Below, in pieces: positions 53,697-62,464 of a stretch of DNA of 64,000 bases. Positions within the stretch are counted from its first letter, which is position 1; each line of letters opens with the position of its first letter. Source of the stretch: Micromonospora thermarum (lineage in GTDB: Bacteria > Actinomycetota > Actinomycetes > Mycobacteriales > Micromonosporaceae). Position numbers and translations under genes: made by a program. The notes below the pieces were generated by a model. It was not told where the DNA came from and searched no databases. It worked only from the letters and a program-made list of their open reading frames with translations. The stretch is from positions 244,405-308,404 of the forward strand of contig NZ_JAATEO010000003.1 of NCBI RefSeq assembly GCF_012034245.1, written 5' to 3'.

Positions 53697-55847
53697 GTGA
53701 CCACCGAGACTTCCGACAACTCCAGCTCGGCGCGTCTGTCGCCGCGCCGCGACCCGGAGCCGTCGCCCGCGCCCGTCGCCAAGCGGGTGCCGACCGAACG
53801 CACCCACCACGGCGACACGGTCGTCGACGAGTACGCCTGGCTGGCCGGCAAGGACGATCCGGAGACGATCGCCTATCTGACCGCCGAGAACGCGTACACC
53901 GAGAAGCGGACCGCCCACCTCGCCGACCTGCGCGGGCAGCTGTTCGAGGAGACCCGCCGCCGGACACAGGAGACCGACCTGTCGGTGCCCGCCCGCAAGG
54001 GCGGGTACTGGTACTACACCCGCACCGTCGAGGGCCAGCAGTACGGCGTGCACTGCCGCCGGGCGGTCCGCGACCGCGAGACCGACCCGCCGATCAGCCT
54101 CGACGGGGCGCCCCTGGACGGCGAGGAGGTGCTGCTCGACGGCAACCTGCTCGCCGAGGGGCACGACTTCTTCGCGCTCGGGGCGTTCGACGTGAGCCCC
54201 GACGGGCGGTGGCTGGCGTACTCGACGGACTTCTCCGGCGACGAGCGGTTCACGCTGCGGGTCAAGGACCTGACCACCGGGGAACTGCTCCCCGACGAGG
54301 TGCCGGACACGTTCTACGGCACCGCCTGGTCCGCCGACGCCTCGGTGCTGTTCTACGTGACCGTGGACGACGCGTGGCGGCCGAACCGGGTCTGGCGGCA
54401 CACGCTGGGCACCCCGTCGAGCGAGGACGTGGTGGTCCACCAGGAGGACGACGAGCGGTTCTGGGTGGGTGTCGAGCTGACCCGCTCGGAGAAGTTCGTC
54501 CTCATCGACATCCACAGCAAGGTGACCAGCGAGGTGCTGGTCATCCCCGCCGCCAACCCGACCGGCACGCCGGCCTCGGTGGCGCCCCGGCGGCAGGGTG
54601 TGGAGTACACGGTCGAGCACCACGGGCACCGGTTCCTGATCCTACACAACGACGGCGCGGAGGACTTCGCGCTCGCGTACACCTCGGCGGACGCCCCGGG
54701 CGACTGGGTGCCGCTGATCGAGCACTCCCCGGGCACCCGGTTGGAGGCGGTCGACGCGTTCGAGAACCACCTGGTCGTCACGCTGCGCACGAACGGGCTG
54801 ACCGGGTTGCGGGTGCTGCCGATCGGCGGCGGCGACCGGCACGACATCGACTTCCCCGAGCCGCTCTACAGCGTCGGCCTGGGCAGCAACCCGGAGTACC
54901 GCACCCGGCAGGTCCGGTTGGGCTACACGTCGCTGGTCACCCCCGACTCGGTGTACGACTACGACCTGGTCACCCGCCAGATGGTGCTGCGCCGGCAGAA
55001 GCCGGTGCTGCCGGGGCCGGACGGGCGGCCGTACGACGCGACGGCCTACGAGCAGCACCGCGACTGGGCGCTCGCCGACGACGGCACCCGGGTGCCGATC
55101 TCGCTGGTCTGCCGGACCGGTACGCCCCGCGACGGCTCCGCGCCGTGCGTCATCTACGGGTACGGCTCGTACGAGGCCAGCATGGACCCCTGGTTCTCGG
55201 TGGCCCGACTGTCCCTGCTGGACCGGGGCGTCATCTTCGCCGTCGCGCACATCCGCGGCGGCGGCGAGCTGGGCCGGCGCTGGTACGACCAGGGCAAGCT
55301 GCTCGCCAAGAAGAACACCTTCACCGACTTCGTGGCCTGCGCCCGGCACCTGGTCAAGGCCGGCTGGACGGCGAGCGACCGGCTGGTCGCCCGGGGCGCC
55401 TCGGCCGGCGGCCTGCTGATGGGCGCGGTGGCCAACCTGGCACCGGACGCGTTCGCCGGGATCGTCGCGCAGGTGCCGTTCGTGGACGCGCTCACCTCGA
55501 TCCTCGACCCGTCGCTGCCGCTGACCGTCACCGAGTGGGAGGAGTGGGGCAACCCACTCGACGACCCCGAGGTGTACGCGTACATGAAGTCCTACACGCC
55601 GTACGAGAACGTGCGGGCCGTGGACTACCCGGCGATCCTCGCGGTGACCAGCCTCAACGACACGCGGGTGCTCTACCATGAGCCGGCGAAGTGGATCGCC
55701 CGGCTGCGGGCCACCGCCCCGCAGGGCGACTACCTGCTCAAGACCGAGATGGGTGCCGGCCACGGGGGTCCGAGCGGCCGGTACGACGCCTGGCGTGAGG
55801 AGGCGTTCATCAACGCCTGGATCCTCGACCGGCTCGGCCGCGCCTGA
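53697..55847 (+). CDS. S9A prolyl oligopeptidase / oligopeptidase B
   Basis: 716 aa, no signal peptide. An N-terminal beta-propeller (about residues 90-430) precedes an alpha/beta-hydrolase domain with the nucleophile in RGASAGGLLMGAV, the Asp in TSLNDTRVLYHEP and the His in MGAGHGGPSGRYD. Cuts short peptides in the cytosol; the acidic context near the pocket resembles protease II, which cleaves after basic residues. GTG 53697. Convergent with the threonine dehydratase-like gene; repeat C3 lies between. Confidence 0.93.
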   Translation: MTTETSDNSSSARLSPRRDPEPSPAPVAKRVPTERTHHGDTVVDEYAWLAGKDDPETIAYLTAENAYTEKRTAHLADLRGQLFEETRRRTQETDLSVPARKGGYWYYTRTVEGQQYGVHCRRAVRDRETDPPISLDGAPLDGEEVLLDGNLLAEGHDFFALGAFDVSPDGRWLAYSTDFSGDERFTLRVKDLTTGELLPDEVPDTFYGTAWSADASVLFYVTVDDAWRPNRVWRHTLGTPSSEDVVVHQEDDERFWVGVELTRSEKFVLIDIHSKVTSEVLVIPAANPTGTPASVAPRRQGVEYTVEHHGHRFLILHNDGAEDFALAYTSADAPGDWVPLIEHSPGTRLEAVDAFENHLVVTLRTNGLTGLRVLPIGGGDRHDIDFPEPLYSVGLGSNPEYRTRQVRLGYTSLVTPDSVYDYDLVTRQMVLRRQKPVLPGPDGRPYDATAYEQHRDWALADDGTRVPISLVCRTGTPRDGSAPCVIYGYGSYEASMDPWFSVARLSLLDRGVIFAVAHIRGGGELGRRWYDQGKLLAKKNTFTDFVACARHLVKAGWTASDRLVARGASAGGLLMGAVANLAPDAFAGIVAQVPFVDALTSILDPSLPLTVTEWEEWGNPLDDPEVYAYMKSYTPYENVRAVDYPAILAVTSLNDTRVLYHEPAKWIARLRATAPQGDYLLKTEMGAGHGGPSGRYDAWREEAFINAWILDRLGRA

Positions 55848-55853
55848 GGTGCG

Positions 55854-55901
55854 AGGAAGGGCCCCTTGTCAACGCCTGGCGTTGTACGAGGGGCCCTTCC
55901 T
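55854..55901. repeat. Palindromic repeat family C, perfect copy (C3)
   Basis: AGGAAGGGCCCCT (55854-55866) and AGGGGCCCTTCCT (55889-55901) are a perfect 13-bp inverted repeat; inside, AACGC and GCGTT pair again around CTG. It lies between convergent genes and its right end contains bases of the stop codon of the next gene (TAG, 55902-55900), so it could end transcription both ways. Confidence 0.9.
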
Positions 55902-56844
55902 AACGCCCGAGCACGGACGCCAGCACCGCCGGATCGACGTTGCCGCCGGTCACCACCGCGACCGTGCGTCCCGCCGGCAGTTCGTCGCGCCGGAACAACC
56001 GCGCCGCGACCGCCACCGCCGCGCTCGGCTCCACCACCAGCCGCGCGTCCCGGACGAGCCGACCCATCGCCGCCCGGATCTCCTCCTCGGAGACGGTGAC
56101 GATGCCGTCGAGGCGGGCCAGCAGGTGGGCGAGGGTCAGCTCGGACGGCGGCAGGCGCAGCCCGTCGGCCGTCGTCCGGTAGGTGCGGTCCTCGCCCCAG
56201 ACCACGACCGACCGCGCCGCCAGCGAGTCGCGGGTGTCGGCGGCCAGTTCGGGCTCGACGCCGATCACGGTCGCCGCCGGACGCAGCGCCGTCACCGCCG
56301 TCGCCACACCCGACGAGAGTCCGCCCCCGCCGACCGGGACCAGCACCACGTCGACGTCGGGCAGGTCCTCGACGATCTCCAGGCCGATCGTGCCCTGCCC
56401 GGCGATGATCCGCCGATCGTCGAACGGCGGCACCAGCACCGCCCCGGTCTCCGCCACGATCCGCTCCGCCTCGGGGACGCGCCGGGGCGGCGGCACCGTG
56501 ACGACCTCGACGCCGAGTGCCCGGATCCGGTCGACCTTGGCCGCCGGGGCACCCTCCGGGACGACGATCCGGCAGGGCACATCCGCGGCGCGGGCCGCGT
56601 ACGCCAGGGCCAGGCCGTGGTTGCCGGACGAGTGGGTGACGACGCCGCGCGCCCGCTCGGCGGCGGTCAGCCGGGCGACCGCGTGCGTCGCGCCCCGCAG
56701 CTTGAACGACCCGACCGGTTGCAGGCTCTCCGGCTTGAGCCACAGGTCCGCGTCCCACGACGTCCGCAACAAGGGGGTACGCAGCACGACGCCCGCGATG
56801 TCCTCGGCGGCGCCCCGGACGTCCTCGACCGACACCAGGTCCAT
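55900..56844 (-). CDS. Threonine/serine dehydratase-like PLP enzyme
   Basis: 314 aa, fold-type II, catalytic part only (no ACT regulatory domain), so a catabolic type. PLP lysine in SFKLRGATHA, SSGNHGLALAYAA, and PVGGGGLSSGVA for phosphate. Deaminates threonine or serine to an oxoacid; serine/aspartate racemase is a related alternative. ATG 56844 is preceded by CAGGAT-N6, a possible leaderless -10. Confidence 0.88.
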   Translation of the reverse strand: MDLVSVEDVRGAAEDIAGVVLRTPLLRTSWDADLWLKPESLQPVGSFKLRGATHAVARLTAAERARGVVTHSSGNHGLALAYAARAADVPCRIVVPEGAPAAKVDRIRALGVEVVTVPPPRRVPEAERIVAETGAVLVPPFDDRRIIAGQGTIGLEIVEDLPDVDVVLVPVGGGGLSSGVATAVTALRPAATVIGVEPELAADTRDSLAARSVVVWGEDRTYRTTADGLRLPPSELTLAHLLARLDGIVTVSEEEIRAAMGRLVRDARLVVEPSAAVAVAARLFRRDELPAGRTVAVVTGGNVDPAVLASVLGR

Positions 56845-56940
56845 CGCCCAATCCTGCCCCGACCACCGTCGATTCGCCGCGCCGCGGCCGGTGGCGGCGT
56901 GGTCGCCCTCGCGCTTTGAGACAGGCCCTAGACTGCCGGC

Positions 56941-56961
56941 GTGACGGGGACGGCGCGGTGA
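56941..56961 (+). CDS. Possible leaderless six-codon leader peptide
   Basis: TAGACT (56929-56934) lies 6 nt before GTG 56941, the leaderless spacing. That frame reads V-T-G-T-A-R and stops at TGA 56959-56961, overlapping the GTG of the next gene (56958) as GTGA. The leader would load ribosomes and couple them to the downstream gene. Confidence 0.4.
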   Translation: MTGTAR

Positions 56962-57164
56962 GCGCAAAGGACCACGGGCCGGAGGCCGACGGCCCCGAGG
57001 ACCACGGGCCGGCGGACGCACCCCGGCCGAGCCTGCGGGCGGCGGCGCGGGACCGGCGAGTCTGGGCGATCCTCGGCGTGGTCGCCATCCTGCTGGTCTG
57101 CTGCTGCGCAAGTGCCGCCGGCACTCTGCTCGCGATCTCCGCCGGCCTGTTCAGCACCGGCTGA
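56958..57164 (+). CDS. Small single-pass membrane protein
   Basis: 68 aa. A charged N-terminus with repeated DHGPE/A units (HGPEADGPEDHGPADAP) is followed by one helix (VWAILGVVAILLVCCCASAAG) containing three cysteines in a row. No family recognised. GTG 56958 has GGGGA 8 nt upstream. Convergent with the deacetylase-glycosyltransferase gene. Confidence 0.6.
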   Translation: MSAKDHGPEADGPEDHGPADAPRPSLRAAARDRRVWAILGVVAILLVCCCASAAGTLLAISAGLFSTG

Positions 57165-57179
57165 CCCCGCCCGCGCCGC

Positions 57180-59327
57180 CTAGCGCCGCGCCGCCAGGCC
57201 GTTGTCGGCCGGAGGCCCCAGCAACGCGGCCGCGTCGCCGGTGCGAACCATGCGGTGCCAGCGCAGCCGGTTGCCGACCAGCGCGGTGACCACCGACTGC
57301 ACCACGACCAGGTACATCACCTGCCGGTAGACGACCTGCTGGAACGGCAGGCTCCACAGCGGCCCGAGGCGTTCCCGGTCCAGTCGCAGGGCGTACCCGG
57401 CGGTCGCCGCCTGGAGCAGGAGCAGCCCGACCCAGGCCAGCACGAGCGTCGTCCACGGCAGGAAGAACAGCCCGTAGATCGCGTAGACGTCCACGGCCGG
57501 CGCGGCCAGCGGCAGCACGATCTGGAACACGGTCAGGTACGGCAGGCCACGCCGGCCCAGCTTGCCGCCGGCGCCCGACTCACGCAGGGCGTGCCGGTGC
57601 TTCCACATCGCCTGCATCGTGCCGTAGCACCACCGGTAGCGCTGGCGCCACAGCTGCCGCAGGGTGGCGGGCGCCTCGGTCCAGGCGATGGCCGACTCCT
57701 CGTAGACGACCCGCCAGCCGGCCCGGAGCACCTTCATCGTCAGGTCGGTGTCCTCGGCCAGGGTGTCGGCGGGGACGCCACCCAGGGCGAGCAGCGCCTC
57801 GCGGCGGAACGCGCCGATCGCGCCGGGGATCGTCGGCATGCACTCGAGCACGTCGTACATCCGGCGGTCGAGGTTGAAGCCGATCACGTACTCCAGGTGC
57901 TGCCAGCGCCCGAGCAGCCGCCGCCGGTTGGCGACCTTCGTGTTGCCGGAGATCGCGCCGACCGTCGGGTCGGCGAAGCCCTGCACCAGCCGGTAGACGG
58001 TGTCCCGCTGGAACACGGTGTCCCCGTCGACGAGGACCAGCAGGTTCGCCCGGGCGGCCCGGATGCCGGTGTTCAACGCGGCCGGTTTGCCGGCGTTGGC
58101 CTGCCGGATCACGCGGACGCCGCGCAGCCGCATCCGTTCGACGATCTCGGCGGTGCCGTCGCTGGACCCGTCGTCCACGACGATCACCTCCAGCGTCGGG
58201 TACGCACTGGCGACCAGGGACCGGACGGTCGCGGCGATGTTCGCCGCCTCGTTGTACGCGGGCACGATCACCGACACCGGCTCGGTGACCGCGTGCCGGC
58301 CCCGGACCGGCCGGCGGACCCGGCGTACGTGGCGCTGTGCGCAGACCACCTGGACCGCGAGCCGGGCCACCCCGAGCACCAGCGCGACGGCGAGCAAGGT
58401 CTCGATCGCGCCGGCCGCCCAACGGGCGCCGGTCTGGGTCCACCGCATCGCCGTACCGCTCACCCGATTGTCGAGGCTCGCCGGCACCATCGAGGAAGGT
58501 GCATCGATCCCGTCGGAGACGGTGGTGAACCGGTAGCCCTGTCTGGTGAGGTCGGGCAGCAGCCGTTCCAGTGCCGCGACGGTCTCCGACCGGTCGCCGC
58601 CACCGTCGTGCATCAGGACGACCGCGCCGCGTCCCCGTTGCGGCGTCGCCGCCTCGACGATCGCCGGCACGCCGGGTCGCTGCCAGTCCTTGGTGTCCCG
58701 GTCGGCGAGCACCGCGACGTGGCCGGTGCCGGCGGCGGCGCGCAGCGCGTCGTACTCCGGGGCGGTCAGCGCCCCGGGCCCGGAGGAAAACGGCGGGCGC
58801 AGCAGGGTGACCTCGCGGCCGGTCACGCCGGCGATCGCCTTCCGGGTGAGGGAGAGTTCCAGGTCACGGCGCCAGGTCGACGCGGCGCCGAGGTGCGCGT
58901 GGGTGAAGGTGTGCGAGCCGATCTCGTGCCCTTCGGCGAGGATCCGCCGGACGAGGTCGGGGTGTTCGTTGACCCGGGCGCCGACCACGAAGAAGGTCGC
59001 CTTCGCGTCGTGCCGGCGCAGCACGTCCAGCACCTGCGGCGTCCAGCGCGGGTCGGGCCCGTCGTCGAAGGTCAGCGCGACGGTACGGTCCGGCATCGCG
59101 CGGCTCACCGGCTCGTCCCGGTCCAGCCGCAGCACCGGGCCGCCGGTCGTCACCTCCTTCGGGACACCGGGCGCGGCGACGTCATGACCGTCACCCGCCG
59201 GTCCGGAGCCGCCGGCCAGCCCGGTGACCAGCGCGTTGACCGTGAGCGCCGCGAGCAGCAGCAGCACACCGAGCAGGAGCAGGAACCAGTGCGCCCGCGG
59301 GTCTCGGCGGGCGACGTGCCGCGCCAC
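57180..59327 (-). CDS. Polysaccharide deacetylase fused to family 2 glycosyltransferase
   Basis: 715 aa bifunctional membrane protein. An N-terminal anchor helix, then a NodB-type deacetylase domain (about 80-280) with TFDDGPDP and HEIGSHTFTHAH, a membrane helix, and a GT2 synthase domain (about 350-580) with IVPAYNEAANI, DDGSSDGT, VDGDT, EDTDLTMK and QRYRWCYG, plus C-terminal helices. It probably makes and exports an N-acetylglucosamine-type polymer while deacetylating it; the exact polymer is unknown. GTG 59327 is 2 bp from the preceding gene. Confidence 0.92.
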   Translation of the reverse strand: MARHVARRDPRAHWFLLLLGVLLLLAALTVNALVTGLAGGSGPAGDGHDVAAPGVPKEVTTGGPVLRLDRDEPVSRAMPDRTVALTFDDGPDPRWTPQVLDVLRRHDAKATFFVVGARVNEHPDLVRRILAEGHEIGSHTFTHAHLGAASTWRRDLELSLTRKAIAGVTGREVTLLRPPFSSGPGALTAPEYDALRAAAGTGHVAVLADRDTKDWQRPGVPAIVEAATPQRGRGAVVLMHDGGGDRSETVAALERLLPDLTRQGYRFTTVSDGIDAPSSMVPASLDNRVSGTAMRWTQTGARWAAGAIETLLAVALVLGVARLAVQVVCAQRHVRRVRRPVRGRHAVTEPVSVIVPAYNEAANIAATVRSLVASAYPTLEVIVVDDGSSDGTAEIVERMRLRGVRVIRQANAGKPAALNTGIRAARANLLVLVDGDTVFQRDTVYRLVQGFADPTVGAISGNTKVANRRRLLGRWQHLEYVIGFNLDRRMYDVLECMPTIPGAIGAFRREALLALGGVPADTLAEDTDLTMKVLRAGWRVVYEESAIAWTEAPATLRQLWRQRYRWCYGTMQAMWKHRHALRESGAGGKLGRRGLPYLTVFQIVLPLAAPAVDVYAIYGLFFLPWTTLVLAWVGLLLLQAATAGYALRLDRERLGPLWSLPFQQVVYRQVMYLVVVQSVVTALVGNRLRWHRMVRTGDAAALLGPPADNGLAARR

Positions 59328-59329
59328 CG

Positions 59330-59746
59330 TCAGCCCGGCTTCCCGGGCGAGCGGCTCGGCTTCGGTGAGTTGCGCCGATCGTCACCCTGGCCCGGCTGGT
59401 CGGAGCTGGTCGGTCGGGGGCCCGGAGCCGCGGTGCTCGCCGATGTGCCGGGAGCGGCGCTGCGGGTGGCCGCCGGGAGAGGCGCGGAGGTGCTGGTCGC
59501 CGGGTCCGGGCGCGGCGACGTCCGGCCCACGTCGTCACGACCCTCGACCTCCGCCTCGACCGGGGCGCGGTCGTCGGACCAGCCGGGCACCGTGACCGAC
59601 GAGTCGACGAAGAGGCCGGCCAGGATCAGGGCGAGGCTCGTGAGCAGGCCGAGACCCATCGCGGTACCGGCGATCACGGTGAGCCGGCGCCGCCGGCCCG
59701 TCCGGTCGACGAACACCGGCGGCGCTCCGCCCGGCTGGTTGTGCAT
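59330..59746 (-). CDS. Membrane protein with disordered tail
   Basis: 138 aa. A short N-terminus, basic RTGRRRRLTV, one helix (about residues 30-52) and a long Ser/Pro/Ala/Asp-rich extracytoplasmic tail. Two bp before the glycosyltransferase gene, so likely an accessory to polymer synthesis or export. ATG 59746 has GGGAG at 8 nt. No family recognised. Confidence 0.6.
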   Translation of the reverse strand: MHNQPGGAPPVFVDRTGRRRRLTVIAGTAMGLGLLTSLALILAGLFVDSSVTVPGWSDDRAPVEAEVEGRDDVGRTSPRPDPATSTSAPLPAATRSAAPGTSASTAAPGPRPTSSDQPGQGDDRRNSPKPSRSPGKPG

Positions 59747-59839
59747 CTGCTGAACTCCCGCTGCCACGCGCGCCGGTTGCCCGGCACGGGCCCGTCGGCC
59801 GGGCCTCCGGTGCCAACAGCGTATGTCCGGACCGGCGCG

Positions 59840-60058
59840 TTACATCGGCCCGGCCGACCGCCGTGCCGCCGTCCAGGCCGGATCGCGGCCCGTGGCGGCA
59901 AGGAGCCGGTGCACGTAAGGCAGGTTGGCCGAGGCGGGCACCGCCTCGGCGAAGACGCCCATCTTCCGGGGCAGCGGGCCGAGCTGCTCGACCAGCTCGC
60001 GCAGCGGGCCCACCGCCTCGGGCGCCGGCTCGTACGGCTGACCCGTCGCGACTGTCAA
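59840..60058 (-). CDS. Short hypothetical protein, possibly a truncated host gene end
   Basis: 72 aa from TTG 60058. EAVGPLRELVEQLGPLPRKM and ANLPYVHRLLAATGRDPAW look like a structured C-terminal piece of a longer protein. It stops abruptly 60 bp before a serine recombinase gene, as expected if an element had inserted and displaced the rest. I do not recognise the family. Confidence 0.4.
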   Translation of the reverse strand: MTVATGQPYEPAPEAVGPLRELVEQLGPLPRKMGVFAEAVPASANLPYVHRLLAATGRDPAWTAARRSAGPM

Positions 60059-60119
60059 GAATCGTTAGAAGCTAGGGTCGATGTTGCCGACACGAACGTC
60101 GATCTAGGGGGACGGTCTG

Positions 60120-61682
60120 ATGGTACGGCGGAAGGCCCGGTCGGGGAACCGGGGCCGGTTCGACAGCAAGGACGCGCTGCTGGCCGGTGGCGTTGAGGTG
60201 CGGGCGTTGCGGTATCAGCGCGCGAGTCAGGACAAGAAGGAGCAGGGCAAGAGCGTCCACGACCAGGGCGTGCTCAACCTGGCGGAGATCACGAAACGGT
60301 CCTGGACCGACGCCGGGTCGTTCACCGACAACCACCGCTCGGCCAGCCGCCGCGCTACCAAGGAGCGCGAGCAGTTCGAGTTGCTGATCGAGCAGATCCG
60401 CGCGGGCAAGGGTGACGTGCTGGTGGTCTGGGAGATCTCCCGCAAGGAACGCGACCTGGCGGTGTTCGTGAAGATCCGGGACATGTGCCACGAAGTCGGC
60501 CTTAACTTCTGGCTGGTCGGCGGGGTGCTGTATGACCTGCGGGACAAGAACGACCGGATGATGCTCGGCTTCCAGGCGGTGCAGGCCGAGTGGATGGCCG
60601 ACTCGATCCGCGACAACGTACTGCGCGGCATCGTCGGCGCCGCCGAAGCCGGGCGTCCGCACGGGAAGATCACCTACGGGTACCGGCGGATCTACGACCA
60701 ACGCACCAAAGCCCTGCTACGCCAGGAACCGGACACCGAGATCCGCACCGCAGTCGCCGCCGACGGGACCGTCACCGAGTACTCGCATGCGCAGGTGGTG
60801 CGAGACAACTTCCGCAAGATCTCCGAAGGCATGCCCCTCACCGTCCGGGAGGCCGAACTCAACCGCCTCGGCATCCCCGCCTCGCAAGGCGGGATCTGGC
60901 GGCGCGGGATCCTGCGCAAGCAACTGATGAACCCGGCCTACATCGGTAAGCGGGTGCTGCGGGGGGAGATCGTCGGCGACGGGATCTGGCCCGCCCTGGT
61001 CGAGGAGGAGACGTACTGGTCGGTGGTGCGGATGCTGGGCGACCCGTCCCGCACGACCACGCGGCCCGCCCGCGCGGTGCATCTGCTGTCGTACCTGGTG
61101 CGCTGCGGGGTGTGTGACGGGCCGTTGTCGTCGCAGCGGCTCAACCGGCACGGCTGGACCGGGCAGGTGTACTCCTGCCTGCACAAGCGGTGCACGGCGG
61201 TGAAGGCCGAGTTCCTCGACGAGTACGTGCAGCGCACGGTGGTGGCGTGGCTGGCCCGCCCCGACGTGTACGACGTCCTCACCGCCGCCAGCGCCACCGA
61301 CGAGGAAGTCGCGCACGCCCGCGCCGAAGCGCAACGGCTGCGCGGGGAGCTGGAGGACTGGCGCAAGCTCGGGGAGGAGGGCGAGGTCACCGCGATCGCC
61401 TACGCCCGCGCCGAGAAAGGCCTGCTCGCGCAGATCGCCGAGCATGAACAACGCGCCGCCGACGCCGGCATCCCCGCCGTGCTGCGCGGACGCATCGGCG
61501 ACCAGGCCGTGACGGCGTGGCAGGACCTCGGCGACGACATCCCCGTCAAGCGGGAGATCATCCGCCTCGTCGCCGACATCAAACTCCTGCGCGCCGGGTT
61601 CAAGGGCGAACGCCGCACCTTCGGCCGCCACCGCCTCGACTGGCGGTGGAAATTCGGCCCGCAAGACCAGCAAGGGGCCTGA
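60120..61682 (+). CDS. Large serine recombinase (integrase)
   Basis: 520 aa site-specific recombinase. The N-terminal resolvase domain has RYQRASQDK with nucleophile Ser 37, VVWEISRKERDL and QAEWMADSIRDNVLRG. Next come a recombinase domain (HGKITYGYRR, SQGGIWRRGILRKQLMNPAYIG), a zinc ribbon (CGVCDGPL and CLHKRC) and a C-terminal coiled coil. Such enzymes integrate and excise actinophages and integrative elements. ATG 60120 has AGGGGGA 8 nt upstream. This marks one end of a putative mobile element continuing to the right. Confidence 0.92.
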   Translation: MVRRKARSGNRGRFDSKDALLAGGVEVRALRYQRASQDKKEQGKSVHDQGVLNLAEITKRSWTDAGSFTDNHRSASRRATKEREQFELLIEQIRAGKGDVLVVWEISRKERDLAVFVKIRDMCHEVGLNFWLVGGVLYDLRDKNDRMMLGFQAVQAEWMADSIRDNVLRGIVGAAEAGRPHGKITYGYRRIYDQRTKALLRQEPDTEIRTAVAADGTVTEYSHAQVVRDNFRKISEGMPLTVREAELNRLGIPASQGGIWRRGILRKQLMNPAYIGKRVLRGEIVGDGIWPALVEEETYWSVVRMLGDPSRTTTRPARAVHLLSYLVRCGVCDGPLSSQRLNRHGWTGQVYSCLHKRCTAVKAEFLDEYVQRTVVAWLARPDVYDVLTAASATDEEVAHARAEAQRLRGELEDWRKLGEEGEVTAIAYARAEKGLLAQIAEHEQRAADAGIPAVLRGRIGDQAVTAWQDLGDDIPVKREIIRLVADIKLLRAGFKGERRTFGRHRLDWRWKFGPQDQQGA

Positions 61683-61810
61683 CCTCGGCGAATGCTGAGC
61701 TGGGAGCCGTGAAGGGCGACTTGACCTGCGGGATGAGTTGAGCGTCGATGGTGTCCGCCGCCCGCCCATGCGGGCGGGCGGCGTGTTCCGTCGATGGAAG
61801 GTGTCCGGCT

Positions 61811-62293
61811 GTGCCCCGCGAACGACTCAGCACTCTGGCCGTGTTGCCCGACGATGTCACCGATCCGCTGTTGTGGCGGCTGGCCTTCGACGTCGCCTCC
61901 GCACACCAACCCGACGAGCGCGGCGACTGCCGCAACCTGCAGTGCCACGGGCAGCGCGGCATGTGCGCCGCCGCTCGCGCCGCCCGCCGCGCGATGAACG
62001 TGGCGCGAGCACCGCGGATGACCGCGCCGTACCCGCTACCTTCCCGGGGCCGTGCTGGTGTTGCCGACTCATCCAAGTGCAGTTTCGCCGGCTGGTTCAC
62101 CGCTCGCTCGCCGATCGAGTGGACACGTCCCATCAGCCGTTCGGCCACGCTGCCACGCTGGCCGGATTTGAGGCGGCGCGGTGGCGTGACGAGACTTGAC
62201 CTCCGTTGCTTCTGCCGGATCAGTTGGGCGCGCTCGGCCATGTCCCATGGGCCCGCGCTGGCGGCCGGAGTTCGATATGCGTGCCGTTCTTAG
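61811..62293 (+). CDS. Hypothetical protein downstream of the recombinase
   Basis: About 160 codons from GTG 61811. The first 75 residues (LPDDVTDPLLWRLAFDVASA, then a Cys pair in CRNLQCHGQRGMC and ARAARRAMNVARAP) look like a real small protein with a possible metal or nucleic-acid site. The following region is arginine-rich and lacks protein-like pattern, so the true end may differ or be frameshifted. GGAAGG lies 10 nt upstream. Confidence 0.45.
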   Translation: MPRERLSTLAVLPDDVTDPLLWRLAFDVASAHQPDERGDCRNLQCHGQRGMCAAARAARRAMNVARAPRMTAPYPLPSRGRAGVADSSKCSFAGWFTARSPIEWTRPISRSATLPRWPDLRRRGGVTRLDLRCFCRISWARSAMSHGPALAAGVRYACRS

Positions 62294-62464
62294 CGGACTT
62301 GCCCTCATTGAGACGCGGGAGCAAACGGGCCCGAAATGCGGTCGACGTGCCGCCTGACCTGGCCAGACTCAGATCACCGTCTGGTTGTGGCGCCGTTGTG
62401 CCAGCCTTCGTCGGTCGGGATGATTCCTCGGTGGTGGATGAATCCACCCCGTAAGGGATCATGC
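62294..62464. other. Intergenic stretch, nothing recognised
   Basis: 170 bp between the hypothetical gene and the minus-strand gene. GC is slightly lower than the window average. I see no gene, repeat or clear terminator. Confidence 0.4.
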
